This document shows positions 11,745 through 23,844 of a stretch of DNA of 64,000 nt, one piece after another. The notes beneath the pieces are model-generated. The model searched no databases. It was not told where the DNA came from and saw only the letters and a list, made by a program, of their open reading frames with translations. Each line of letters starts with the position of its first letter. Within the stretch, counting starts at the first letter, position 1. The stretch spans positions 1 through 64,000 of the forward strand of contig JAMKCH010011872.1 in assembly GCA_023653785.1 (NCBI GenBank), given 5' to 3'. The stretch is from Ophioderma brevispina. Taxonomy: Eukaryota; Echinodermata; Ophiuroidea; Amphilepidida; Ophiodermatidae. A program made the translations under genes and the position numbers.

Positions 11745-12190
11745 GTGGCGTAACCAGCTTTTTTTTCAGGGGGGTGGGCAGAGCTGAGGGGGGAACATGC
11801 ATTTTCAGGGGGGGCAAGCATCATTGAGCGCCAAATTTTCCGGCTCGCTACGCTCGCAAGGTAGACCCAATTTTTTTTCAGTCGGATCGCAATTCTGAAC
11901 AGCGAATTACTAGCATCCTTCGTGCGTAAAATTGACAATTTGTTTATACATTCTACAATGCACCCAGTGCCTTATGCGCCCCTTCAACCGCCCCTGAGCA
12001 TATATTTACATTTTTTAGTATATAGGCTTATGTTTTTGACTGTAAATTAAGATATTTGCAGGAAATAACTCATTTTTCGGGGAGGGGGCAAGAGGGGCAC
12101 GATTCCCCACGAATATGCTCCTGTTTTTCAGGGCCGAAAGGTTTGTGTTGTGTTTTGGTGGAGAAAAAAGGTGGATTTTTGGATGAATCT
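11745..12190. other. Possible decayed hAT-like repeat; intergenic
   Basis: CAGTGGCGTAACCAG at 11,745 is typical of the left end of a hAT-like MITE, followed by G-rich sequence. No matching right end could be assigned. No gene seen. Confidence 0.3.
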
Positions 12191-12199
12191 GGGGCAAGT

Positions 12200-12835
12200 T
12201 ATTTCAAGAAATGAAGTACACCTGGACTTGCCAAAGTGGAATATTCCATGTTCCTAAATGGGGAGTATTATATTGAGGAAATGTGTGAGTGTGCTCAGAG
12301 AGAGGTGGTGAATAAAACGCAAACAATACTGGAAATCTGAAGGCATCTGGGGATGATTACAGAGACATTTTAATGTTTACTAAAGACGGCTTGTTTGTAA
12401 GTTGTTGTTTTGTTCGGACCGAATGTTACATTTTTTGCGAGATGGTTTGGACTTGCATTGTGGACTCGAATGTGGAAGAATAAGAAATCAATCCAATAAA
12501 TACAATAATTACATTGTGTCAAATATAAATTATCTTTAATTAATGCTGGTTAATAGTGTATTAACATCACGATCTATACTGCACCCCAGTCTGAAAACAT
12601 AGGAAAAATATTATATCAGAGAACGTTGAGAATATGGGAGAGTGAGGGGGGTAAGATGGGGGGAGGACACTCAAGTTTTCAGGTGTAGGAATATGTGTGG
12701 TCCGACTTCTAATAGGGGGCTTGGGAACTGATTTTGTCTTTTAAATTAGGGCCTTATATATATATCTATATAAAATGGATTTTGAGGGATGGGCGAGGCT
12801 TTGTAATTCAAATACGGCTCAAATTAAGCTGAGAC
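12200..12835. other. Intergenic sequence
   Basis: Nothing recognised beyond a short TATA-rich run near 12,755-12,772. Confidence 0.4.
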
Positions 12836-12837
12836 AG

Positions 12838-13733
12838 ACACCATCTCCCCAGAAAGGGGACCTCCAGAACTTAAAATTATGACTTCAAACTGGAAGTATT
12901 ATTTGTTAATTGAGAATTGAAAAAGAGAAAAATTGCGCGAAAGCGCACGGAAATTTACCCAATTTAGAAAATAAATGTTTATACAGAACCTTTTTTTGTC
13001 CTGTATTGTTCACCCTAAGCAATGCTAAGGTTCTATAAAGAACCTCTAAAAAGTTCTATGAAGAACCTTCAAAATTTAAATAGGCCTAGGAATATTCTGT
13101 TTTGTGTATTCAAATATATTTGAAAGGTACGGCAATGTGAAAGGCAAGAAGTGCTGACCTTTTGTCTTTTCTCAAAATATTTTGTTGGCCAAATATAAAA
13201 ATTATTTCCTTTCTGTTTACCCAAGGAACTATGAATGGTGCTTTGTTTAGGGTTCCTAGAGTTGAATTTACAAATAACATTTTCTTGCTACATTACTCTT
13301 TTTGTTCTGTTAAAGAACCCCTAACGAATCTGCACAGGGTTCTTATAGACCAAAAAAAGGTTCTATAGCCAGAAATGGTTATTTGTAGAACCTTCTTAAA
13401 CTCTAGGGACTCACCTTACATGCATGTTAATAACGCACTTCTATGAGGACGACCGCAGGTTCTTGGTTACAAAGGAAAAACAAATATTGTGGGAGCCATG
13501 AAATTATTTTTGGAACCAATTTAAATGGTGTTATCACCGATTCACGTGCTGAACCTTTCAAATATATGTGAACACATGCAAAAAGAACTTTCCTAGGACT
13601 ATTTAAATTGGGAAGGTCTTCATATTACTTTTGAAGGTTATTTATAGAACCTTAGCAGTGCTAAGGGTGAATCAACAAATACAGGAAAAAAAGGTTCTAT
13701 GTTGATCCTTTCTTTCTGAGGAGAGTGTATTAC
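12838..13733. mobile_element. Fold-back MITE with AGGTTCT/AGAACCT motifs
   Basis: The left arm (about 12,976-13,044) contains CAGAACCTTTTTTTGTCCTG, then CACCCTAAGCAATGCTAAGG and TTCTATAAAGAACC. Its inverted partner is at about 13,630-13,705 (TTATTTATAGAACCTTAGCA, GTGCTAAGGGTGAATC, AATACAGGAAAAAAAGGTTC). An outer match, TCTCCCCAGAAAGGGGA (12,843-12,859) against the inverse of TCCTTTCTTTCTGAGGAGAG (13,708-13,727), suggests the full element starts near 12,838. The interior holds many short GGTTCTATAAAGAACC-type palindromes. No transposase. Confidence 0.65.
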
Positions 13734-14020
13734 ACTTAGGCCAAAAAAAAGTGTTCGCCTCAGGCAGGCCTGGTTCAGATTCCCGACTTTACAGCTTCTT
13801 TTTCTTAAGGTTTTCAAGAGATTTTAACCTTTTTTTTGACCTTAACTAGGTCAATGATTTTGTAACAGTGCCCAAAAGGGGCGCGTACACCCTCTCTCGT
13901 CTGACGAAGGGAGAGCGAGAGAGAGGGAACGAGGGGGAGGGAACGACAGAAAAAGAAAGGCGAAGAGAAAATGGAAAAATGAAGAGAAAGAAAACCCAGA
14001 AACGAAAAAGTTGAAGTGAC
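13734..14020. other. Intergenic; purine-rich tract
   Basis: Contains a GAGA-rich low-complexity stretch at 13,908-13,990. No gene. Confidence 0.4.
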
Positions 14021-15000
14021 ATGACCTCAACATTTTTTTACACTGAACTGTTTTGACCACACCCCAAGTTTCATCTCCTACCAGATGATTGTCATTTGAC
14101 CTGAGATGACCCCGCATGACCTTAAAATGACCTTAAAAAATGTGACATTGATGTTGACACATTACCGAGGTTTCCTCCTCCTACCACATTAGGATAATTT
14201 GACCTTGAATGACATGCTATGACCTTGAAATGGACTCTCAAAATTTTGGCACTGAACTCTTGACCACACCCACCAAGTTTCTCATCTACACATGCATAGT
14301 CATTTGACCTTGCCTTTTGAATGAGCCCGCATGACCTGCAAATGACTTCAAAAACTTTCGGCATTAAATGTTGACCACATTCACGAGGTTTGGCATCCTC
14401 CTGCCATATGAGTAGTAATTGACTTGAAATGAACACCTTCAAAAATTTTCGGCATGGAACTGTTTTTTGAGCACACCCACACAAGAGTTCTTACTTATGT
14501 ACTTCACCCTATTAGTGATTGGACCTTGGAGACCCCTCATGACTTCCAAAATTTTTGGCAATGAATTGTTGACGATTAAACCCATCAATCGTTTTTCATA
14601 CTTCCACATGATTAGTGATTTCACCTTGAATGACCCGAGGAACTTCGAATGACCTTCAAAAATTTTGGCACTGAGTGTTGACCACACTACCAAAGTGATC
14701 TCCTTAAGGTTATAGCAATTTACATCCATTTTTGCCATTTTTGACCGCATTTGGCCTTTGGACCAAAGCCACATGACCCATCTCCTGAACTCATCTGACG
14801 CCTATGTGTGACTTGCGAAAGACGGACGCCCCATACTTGCTCCAAATAAAAGAATATCGTGTATCCAATGTTTATTATAGCATTTAGACCCATTGTGACC
14901 ACATTTGATCTTATTTTTGGACCCACATTTGACCTTTTTGCCACATTGACCTTGACCCATGCCACAGGACCCCCACTTTGGATCCCACCCACGCCAACTT
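14020..15000. repeat. Decayed ~115-bp tandem array rich in TGACCT
   Basis: About eight imperfect monomers share this order: TTGGCACTGAACTGTTGACC, ACACCCACCAAGTTTC, a CTACCA/CATGATTAGT segment, TTTGACCTTGAATGACC and CATGACCTTCAAAATT. Clear starts of the CACTGA-TTGACC part lie near 14,042, 14,250, 14,363, 14,455, 14,560 and 14,668. Copies have diverged by substitutions and indels, and the array fades into TTGACC-rich sequence by 15,000. The minus-strand open frames crossing it are incidental. Confidence 0.65.
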
Positions 15001-15159
15001 GAGAGACATTTATGTTGCTGAAGATGGACAGCTACCTGCTTAGTTCCAAAGATATCGTGGGGACGCACACACACAAGGATGGCCTAGGCATTTCTATAGT
15101 CCCCTTCGCAAACAAAAGTTGGCGGGGGGACCAAATCAAAAGTGAGGTGGGATTTTGGT

Positions 15160-16600
15160 CTCGCATGAACTTGTTTCGAACGAGACTTAGTAATCACTTT
15201 ATGTGTCGTTGTCGTCTGTCATGCTGTCTGTTTGCTGACGTCCGTGGGCACGGCTTTGTGGTACGATTTATCTGGGAGTTCCGTAAGGCCCTTATGATTG
15301 ATGTAAACTTGGTGGAATGGAAGAAGCGGGAGTCCACGTGTTCTCGACCTGATTAGATTTTGGGCCGTTAAAAATATGTTAAGTAAGTATTATTGCATAA
15401 TTAACGAAAGAAAAATTTTCCCGAAAGGCTTGTGTACAAGTTTTCTGGAGTTCCGTATATTAAGGCGTATAATGATGTGTACTTTGTGGAATGGGAGCGG
15501 GCTGGAGAGTTCTCGACCTGCTTTTGTGATCGATTTTGGGCCTATGTCAGGCAAAGTAGTTGATTGTGCTTATATGGAGCATTTTTTATTTTTTTTTTTA
15601 ATTTTTTAGTGTTTTAAATTTTTTGAAATTCATGGCTCAAACCAAGAAATTGCCAACATTCTCCAAAATTTATGAAAGCCTATCATGGTGCGCATCTTTT
15701 GCAATTTGAAAGTGTGTGATATATGCGGCCTTAGGTATTGCAATTGAGCTAATTAAATATGCATATAATTTACTGTATCTCTGAAACAGTACATCGGATA
15801 GGCAAAATTCCTTCGTAAATGAAAGACATACATTTCATGCATCTTTTGTGTGGGTGACTCAGACTTGGGTCAAAAGTGGCATTTTGGGACGGTCCGTATT
15901 AAAATATGTAGTCAGTGTCTAATTTGCATAATTTAAGAAGAAAAAAAAAGGCTTGTGTGCAAGTTTTCAGGAGTTCCGTAAGGGTTATAATGATTCGTGT
16001 ATGTTGTAAATTGGTGGAAAGGTAAGCGGGCCTGAAGAGTTTTTTTTCTTTTTTTGTTGTCTAGACTGAGTGGATTTTGGGCTATTTGTCTATGGCAAAT
16101 TAAAGTATGCAAATGAGCTAATTAATATGCAAAATCAGGCGTAATTGCTATAATTTGAAACGGTACATCGGATCACAAAATTCCTTCACGCTGAGAGACT
16201 AAGATGGTGCGCAATTCTTGTTTGCCATTTGAAAGTAAGGGGATTGATATACGGCTTTTTTAGGTATATGAAATGATGCTAATTAAATATGCATTACTTG
16301 GCTGTATCAATGGGAAACGGTAATCGGGATGCAAAATTCTTAACTACAGGAAAAGACTAGTCTGGCAGTCATCTTTTGGGTGAATCCATAATAGGTCACA
16401 AAGTGGCATGTGGCAAATTATAATAATAAAAGGGGCATGTTGGTTACAAGGACCTAATTAATATGCGTCATTGCTGTATTATGAGCTGAAAACAGTACAT
16501 GTAGTCAGAGGAATTGTGGGCACAGGGTGAAATGGAGTACAGACTTGTAGATTGATCGATTTTGCAATGATGATACCTAAGCTAATAATTTTCTGGAGGT
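15160..16600. repeat. Decayed tandem repeat with units of ~200-370 bp
   Basis: The segment reading GGAGTTCCGTA...TGATGT...GGTGGAATGG...AGTTCTCGACCTG...GATTTTGGGCC appears near 15,278, 15,450 and 15,972. The segment GAGCTAATTAAATATGCA...ACAGTACATCGGAT...AAAATTCCTTC appears near 15,747, 16,110 and 16,278. Copies are 70-85% similar by eye. Non-coding. Confidence 0.6.
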
Positions 16601-18062
16601 GTGCAAAATTCGTGCAGGGCCCATTTCTTAGAATCCAATATGGGCCGAATCACTCTCAATTCATTCAAATGACCATAATTTTATGCTATAGATCCAGGTT
16701 TTTTTAAAGCTAACGGGGGAATCTTTGGACCGGTTATTGACGTGATTGATCACCAACATTACCATAAATTCCAATTATGGCCACCCTAAAACCCCAATAT
16801 GCCCTGAAACCATTCAAGTGGACCATAACTCATCAAGTATTTGTGATAGAGTCAATTATGACGCTCTATACCTAGTAGGAACTCATATCTGAACATTTTT
16901 TAAGTGTGTTACACAAGCTTACAAATCACGATGGAAGCCAATATGGCTGCCTTTTAAGATCTTTAAAACATACAAACTTGTAATATCATCATGATTTATA
17001 TGGCCGCATTTTGAATTTTAAGTATGTTGTCAAACAAATATACAGATACGAGTTATTAATGCTCAAGAACACCATTATCATACTTTAATTTAAACGTGAA
17101 TAATCATTTTGGTGTTTTAAATACATACAACCCAACATATCTATCGTAATTTATTAGTTTTAAAGAAGGTAAAAAGACAGCCACATTGGCCCCCATCTTA
17201 CCATTTTGCATGTTTAAAAGAAACAGAAATTCCAGATAAGAATGCAAATGGTCAAATACTTATCCATACCTTAAATTTACACCTTATAATCTAATTAGTT
17301 GATATTATAATACATCTAATACACATATAAGTAGGTTTTAATATTTTTTAACGGCGGCGGGTATTGGCTAGTGCCATCTTGAATTTGAAAATGTAATTAC
17401 AGAGAATGCCAAATAGGGTTTCTAGTGATCAAATACATGTATCTCGTAAGAAGTGTTAAAGCATAAAGCATGTGCATATAGACACTGGAATTAAGCCTCT
17501 AAACTGCAAATGTGCAGGAAACACTTGACGTGTCCGGACTGAGTGGAAATGATTCTAGAGGTGGTTGTATTAAAGTAAACACTTGCAGATTATGGTGATC
17601 AATTAAAAACAGATTTTGAACACCTGCAGAACAAATTTTAGGTGTTCAGCATGATTTCAAGTAGCGTAAATAGGTATAATGGAGGTGTAAGATCATTTTA
17701 ATGATTCCGAGGGCATATTTGACATTGTGAGCGCCATATTGGATTTGTGTTGGCAATGTAATGATTAAAATTACTTTAACAACATTTTCCGGCTTAAAAA
17801 ACCGGAGATAAGAGTACCGAGAAATATTTGTCTCTATCGGAAATACTTAAGGGATATAGTGATTTTGGGACTGTGTAGTCAGCCATAGTGATTTTCAAAA
17901 ATGGCACGGTTAACAAATTTTGCAACACCCTCCAAAATTATGTCTTAGGTACTAATGAACTAAAATCTATCCAATAGAAAAGTCTTGTACTCACATTTCC
18001 ATACTTCAGGCTGTGCAAAAAATTATACTTTGAATAAATGGGCTATGAAAATATTTAGGGTT
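16601..18062. other. Intergenic sequence with scattered 'ATGGCTGCC/CCATCTT' motifs
   Basis: No gene. Short motifs of the CCATATTGG / AATATGGCTGCC type occur at about 16,940, 17,180, 17,370 and 17,725. This may be another ancient tandem array, related in style to the fold-back arms at 22.9-27.7 kb. Confidence 0.4.
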
Positions 18063-18064
18063 AC

Positions 18065-21000
18065 ATGGAGAAGGTGGGTGTTGTGGTGGTTGTTTTTGCT
18101 GATTTTGGTGCGTGGTGGCGGTGTTGGGGGACCCCGACCACCGGGCAGGGGGTGTTGAGGGCCGGTTGGGGAGGCGGACTGTTTCGGTTGAGGACCACCC
18201 ACCACCACTTCTCCTCTCGTTGTACTGACCCCCCCTTGTCGTGTCTTTGGGTGGGGGAAGGGCAGGAGGGGGTGGGGATGTGTCGAGCGTAAGGGTGTGT
18301 TGGGGACGGGGGGTGGTGGGTTGTGTATGGGGAGGGGTCTGGGGTTGTTGAGGTTCGGCGGTTGGGGTATTGGCGGGAGTGGGAACTGGGGCGTGGGCGT
18401 GCGGTGTGTGGTGGGGAGGAGGTGGGCCTGGAGGGAGTGGGGTGTTGGGGAAGAGGCTGGGGTTTGTTGCGGTGGTGTGGGGAAGGGTGTTTGAGGGCGT
18501 TTGGCGGCAGGTGGTGTTGAGGTGGGGTGGGAGGGGTGGGGAGTAGTTGCGGTGCTACTCGGTGTGTTGGGGGGGGGTGGGGAGTTGCGGTGGTTGGGGT
18601 GGGGTGTGGTTGTTGAGGTGTTGGTGTGTTGGGGAGGGGGGGGTGTTGGGGAGGGGGGTGGGGGGTGTTTGCGGTGGATGTTGGGAGGGGGTTGGGGTTT
18701 GGTTGAGGGGTGTTGGGTGAGTGGGTGGTGGGGGTTGTTGTTGCGGGGTGTTGGGGAGGGGGTGGGGTGTTGTGTTGGTGATGTGGGGAGGTGGTGGGGG
18801 TGTTGGGTTGTTGCAGTGGTGTTGGGGAGGGGTGGGTGTTGCGGTGCAGTGGTGTTGGAGAGGGGGTCCGACGGGTCCCGGGGGGGGGGCAGGGGGGGGG
18901 GGAGAGGGGCGGGTGCGAGGCTCAGGGGCCGGGGGGTGGAAGAGGGGAGGTGGGGTGGGTTGAAGTTGTGTGGGGAGGGGCCGGGGGGGGGGTGGCGGGG
19001 GGAGGGGGTAGCTAGGTCCCGGTGGCGGGTGGGTGAGGTGGTGTTGGGCGACGAGGGGGGAGCGGGGGGGAAACATGTTTAGAGTGGGTTAGATGGTGTG
19101 GGGAGGGGGTGGGGTTGTATGAAGGGTTTTGGGGAGGGGGGGTGGGGTTGTTGGGGGAGCGGAGGGGGGAGGTAGTGTACTCGGTTGGTGTGGGAGGGGT
19201 GGGGCTTGTTTCTGTGTGTTGAGGTTGGTGTTGGGGAGCGGTGGATGGGTGTTGAGGTTGGAGTGTGGTATGGTTGTTGGAGAGGGTAATCCGAGAGCGG
19301 GTCGGGTGGTTGAGGGGTGGTGGGTGGGTGACTTGAGGGGGTTGGGAGGGGGTGGGGTGTTGAGGTGTGTTGGGTAGGGAGTAGTGAGGGGTGGTTGGGA
19401 GGGGAGGGGGCGGGTGAGGTTGTGTACATGTGTTGGGGAGGGGGTGGGGTCGGGTGAGGGGGTGTTGGGAGGCGGGGTGGGTGTGGAGGTGGTGTTGGAG
19501 CGGGGGTGGGGTGTTGCGGGTTGTCTGGGGAGGGGTGTTGGGAGGGGGTCGGGGTTTGTTGAGTGGTTGGAAGATGGGGGGGGTGGGGTGTTGAGGGGCG
19601 TTGGGGTGGGTGAGGGGAGATGGGGTGTTGCTGGGGTTGTGCCTAAACTTATACTGACTACTTGGATATGAATTTGTTTTGCATAGGTTTGGGAGGGAGG
19701 TGGGGTGTTGCGGTGGTGTGGGGCAGGGGGGGGGTGGGGTGCGGGTTGTTCCGTGTGGAGGGGGGTGGGGGAGGGGGTGGGGTGTCGTTGAGGGGTGCTT
19801 GGGAAGGGGGTGCGTGGTGCGTGTTGAGGGTGGCAGGAGGGTGGTGTTGGAGAGGGGTGGAGGAGGTTGTTGGGGAAGGCGGTGTTGGGAGGGGGGTGTT
19901 GAGGTGTTTTTGTTAATGTGAGGCCCTACGGGGGGCTGTCTACGACGAGGTGTTAGGGAAGGTGGGTCGGTGGGGTGTTTGCGGCGTTGGGTGGTGTGTT
20001 GTGTTGTGGAGGAGGGAGAGTGGGGTGGTTGTTGCGGAGGGTGTTGTGCCTAAACTTCTCATGACTACATTGGTATGAAAATATTTCTGTGTTAAATAGG
20101 AAACAAGGTGGGGTCTTGTAGCGTAGAGTGTAGGTGGTGTGAGGTGGGTCGAGTGGGGTGTTGGGGAGCAGGGTGGGGGTTTCGAGGGTGATGGGGAGGA
20201 GCGGGGGTGGGGTGTTGAAGTGTGTTGGGAGGGGGTGGGGTTGTTGAGGCGTCGTTGGGGGAGGGGGGAGTACGGGGCTGGGCAGGTGGGGTGGGGGGTT
20301 TTGAGTGAGGTGTGTGTTGTGAGGGTGCTGGGGGGGGGTTGGTGAGGGCAAGGCTGGTGTTAGGGATGGGGGTGGTGGGTGGTTGAGGGGGGTGTTGGGG
20401 AGGGGAGCTGGGTGTTGAGGGGTGTGGGGAGGAGCGGGGGGGTGTTGTGGTGGTGTTGGGGAGCGAGGTGGGGTTGTTGAGGGGGTGGTGTTGGGGAGGG
20501 GGTGGGTGTGACTCGGTGGTGTTGGGGAGGGGTGGGTGTTGCGGTGGTCGTTGGAGAGGCGGTGGCGGTGTTGAGGGTTGTTGGGGGGGGTGTGGCGACT
20601 GGGGGTGGGGTGGTCGGGGGAGAGGCTTGGGGGGAATCAGGGCCAAGTTCGGGGGGGCGGGGGGGAGGAGGAGAGGAGGGGTGGTATAAGGTGGAGTGGG
20701 GAGGGGGTGGGGAGGGTGAGGGGGTGGTGGGGAGCGGAGGCACGGGTGGTGGTGTTGGGGAGGGGGGGTGTGTTGAGGGTCAGGTGGCGGGGTTGGTGGA
20801 AGGGTGGTGGGGTATGGGGTGTGTTGTGAGGGGGGTTGTGGTGTTTAAGGGGAAGTGAGGGGTGTTAGGGTGTTGGGGATGGGAGTGGGGTTGGGTGACG
20901 GGGGTGGGTGGTTTGGGGAGCAGGGGTGCAGGTGTTGAGGGGGTGGTGAGAGGTTTGTGGGTGTTGAGGGGGTGGGGGGGTGTTGGGCGAGGGGTTTGTG

Positions 21001-21190
21001 TGTGTTGTTTTGGGGTGGTGGTGAAGAGAGGGTGGGGTGTTGCAGGGTGTTGGAGGGGGAGTGGGGGGTCGGAGGGGGTGTTGGGAGGGGGGGTGGGGTG
21101 GTTGGGTGTGGGGGATGGGGAGGGGGGGGTGTTGCATAGGGGGTGGTGTTGTAGTGTATTGGGGAGGGGTGGGGGCGGATGTGGGGAGGG
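18065..21190. repeat. 3.1-kb G-rich minisatellite
   Basis: The plus strand is made almost entirely of G and T in imperfect units of about 28-34 bp around GTGTTGGGGAGGGGGTGGGG followed by TGTTGCGG or TGTTGAGG. Two non-repetitive interruptions, at about 19,641-19,688 and 20,048-20,108, resemble each other (GCCTAAACTT, then TCATGACTAC, then TTGGTATGAA). The left flank at 18,032-18,058 also resembles them (GGGCTATGAAAATATTT). So the array is three blocks separated by a shared spacer. Long open frames on both strands (Gly/Val-rich, or Pro/Thr-rich in reverse) exist because stop codons are rare in such composition. They are not genes. Confidence 0.92.
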
Positions 21191-21569
21191 GGATATCTGC
21201 AATCGTCCACGTATTGGCTGCACAACTTCTGTGGGAACCACTCTACTTGTACAGTTGCAATCTGGTGTGCTGCTCTTTGTCTTACGCTATACGCGAAAGA
21301 GGCAGAGACTTGTGGTTCGAGAACAGCCTTGTTATCTTGTTATATCATCTGAACAGTTCATGTGTGCCTAATCTTAAGGGCCCAGGAAAATGCACATAGA
21401 TTGATGGTGGTTTGTGTCAAGTCTACAAGGAGGGGACAAGAAAGCATTTTGGGTTGGTTGATGAACTAATGAAAGGGTTTTTTCAGAGAGTAATAGAAAA
21501 CCAGGTGGAAGGTATGAATTATTGCATGGAACTTAGAAAATCAATAGTTTCACTAATGATGTAACTGTA
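21191..21569. other. Intergenic sequence between minisatellite and segmental duplication
   Basis: Nothing recognised. Confidence 0.4.
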
Positions 21570-22790
21570 GGTATTTTGTGGCCCTGTTATTGGAATGGAA
21601 TGCCCGTAAAGATTTGGAGTAGGTTTATCTCATCATGGTCTGGGACCTTTAAGTGCAAATTCGATCTATATATTTTGGTATGTGTCTCTAAACAGACAGA
21701 AATGAGCAAACACAGTGGCTAAGGGGCCCATGTACAAACACCTGGGCTCATAACATGAAAACACAGAGTCAGAATCAACTGAAATGTGTAAAAGCCTGTT
21801 TCTCGGTGATATCAGGACTTCGTTTACAAAACTGATGTGCTAGGATCACAAAATGTACCTTAAAATAAAATCAGACATGTTGAATCAGTTTTCCAAAACA
21901 TGCATTTACTGAAAAGGCATTTTTTTTATTAATTTTTGCCATTTAATTATACAACCAAAACACGACCATATAGTATCGGAATAGTGATTTTTGATCAAAC
22001 TAATTGGCATTTTGTACATCAGTCAAAGCACAGCATAAATATGCTCCGTTTCCATATCTCGTCAAACGAGTGAAATTGTACATTATAATTAAACTATAAG
22101 TGAAATTACACATTTATACACCACAGTAAATTACAGCAGGAATTGTATACATGTGAGTGGGTCCCAATAGTAAAAACCAGCACTAGGGACTTCCAATCCA
22201 AGAAAGGCATACTTGATATACATGAAATGGAATTAAGCAAAGGCCATGCTACTGTTTGGGTATAACATTATCTGAGTATCCACAAATAACTGCCTATTGC
22301 TTAACGGAATAAAGCATAAGGCAGCTACTTGATTGTAACATTGATATAGGGCTTATTGATAGTACAAGTATATGAGTATCACAACTAAGTTGCATGTGTT
22401 ATCATGGAATAAGCATAAGGCAGCGATTGATTGTACATTTATGAGTATCCACAGATAGCTGTCATATGTTATATGGCATGAAGTAATAAGACAGCATTGA
22501 TTTTTAACATTATGTAGTATCCACAAAAAGCTGCCAGGTGCTTATATGGAATAAAGGCATAAGGCAGCTATTTGATTGTAATTATATGAGTATCCACAAA
22601 TAGCTGCCATATGCTTATATGGAATAAAGCCATAAGGCAGCGTATTTGATAGTAACATTAGATGAGTATCCACAAATAGCTGCCATTGCTCATATGGAAA
22701 TAAAAGCATAAAGCAGTTTTATTGTAACTTAATGAGATCCATAAAGAGCTGTTATGCTTTAATCCATTTTATAGAATTATATCAGGGTAT
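21570..22790. repeat. Segmental duplication, X block copy 1
   Basis: Starting with TTTTGTGGCCCTGTTATTGG, this block matches 31,066-32,311 nearly throughout, and 30,445-31,042 in part. Differences are mostly single-base indels. It ends in an array of the 74-bp repeat described separately. Non-coding. Immediately to its right the homology to the second copy is interrupted by the fold-back element and resumes at 27,762. Confidence 0.9.
22205..22765. repeat. 74-bp satellite array (copy 1)
   Basis: About seven monomers of the type ATGGAATAAAGCATAAGGCA, GCTATTTGATTGTAACAT, TATATGAGTATCCACAAATA, GCTGCCATATGCTTAT. Each monomer holds an internal inverted pair, CATAAGGCAGCTATTTG against CAAATAGCTGCCATATG, so each unit can form a hairpin. 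Copies here carry more indels than those at 31.7-32.3 kb. Confidence 0.85.
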
Positions 22791-22934
22791 TAGTATGGGA
22801 GGTGTTGTTGATGGGTGTTTTTTTTTTTTTTGGGGGGGGATGTGTGCTTTTGCTACAATTGGAATTTGGGTCTTAAAAATGTAGAAAATGGTACCTGAAA
22901 TTCCCAAATCCAAATTGTTACCATTTTGTTATTC

Positions 22935-23720
22935 CCTTCCGTTTGGCGGCCATCTTGGGTTTTCAAAAATGGCTGCCATTTTCAAACTATTTTGCTCTAT
23001 ATGGACTTCGGAGCAACACAGAAGGCTCAAATTGGTGGCGATACCAATGTTTGTGATGTCAAGGAACACAAATATCCCATTCAGAAAGTCGCAGATAGTT
23101 TACTCAGGAGGTCATCTTGATTTCCAAATGGCCGCCATTTTAAACATATTTGCTCTCGAGTGCACTTCCTGATCAACAGGAGGAGTCAAGGCTGGTGGCA
23201 AAACCAGTTTGTGATGTCAGTTGAATGCAAATAACTACATCAAAAAAATCACAGAGTGTTTCCTCTAGGCGGCCATCTTGCATTTCAAACTGGCCGCCAT
23301 TTTTAAATTATACTTGACCACCCAATACCTGGACTTTGAGCTACATGGGAAAGCTCCAATTGGTGACAATACCCATGTTTGTGATGTAAGGAACCACATA
23401 TTTACTCCAGAAGTTACCCAATTGTTTCCTTTTGGCGGCCTCCTGAATTTCAAAATGGCTGCATTTTTTTAACGTATACTTCGCTCAATATCATCGGACT
23501 TCTGGGAAACATAGAAGGCTCCATTTTGGTGGCAATACTAATGTTTGTGAATGATTTTAAGGAAATATGCATTCACAGAGAGTCACAGATGTTTCCTTCT
23601 GACAGCCATCTTTTACTTTCAAAAGGACACTATTTTTTAACATTATACTTGCCCGATCTTGACCTTATGAGCAAAATCCGCTCAAAAGCTCCTCCCTTAA
23701 TCAGCTATACCATCCTAATT
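22935..23720. repeat. Left arm tandem subrepeats of fold-back element (~165 bp)
   Basis: Five units each begin with a GGCGGCCATCTTG...TTTCAAAATGGCCGCCATTTT-type motif, at about 22,943, 23,110, 23,268, 23,436 and 23,603. Each continues with ACTTCGGAGCAACATAGAAG, a CTCCAATTGGTGGCAATACC segment, ATGTTTGTGATGT and AAGGAACACAAAT-like segments. Short open frames crossing them are incidental. Confidence 0.85.
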
Positions 23721-23844
23721 GCCACTTAAATCATAGAATCCTAGGAGAGCCATAGCTCTGGGTTTTCATAAGTTTTGTATTTAAAGGTTTCAAGGTTATT
23801 GCTGTCCATTATGTTCCAGTGCAATTTTCAAGTATTGAAACCAT

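Noticed and set aside
14122..15074. Minus-strand frames of 90-120 codons with many Cys and Gly
   Set aside because: They follow the decayed ~115-bp tandem repeat and overlap each other in different frames. The Cys spacing is not that of a known domain.
18501..21371. Many overlapping long open frames (Gly/Val/Trp-rich forward, Pro/Thr/His-rich reverse), up to 193 codons
   Set aside because: They lie in the G-rich minisatellite, where stop codons are rare by composition. All frames on both strands are open, with no domain or codon bias.
22205..22765. CRISPR-like array of regularly spaced repeats
   Set aside because: The repeats are contiguous 74-bp monomers without unique spacers, in animal DNA with no cas genes.
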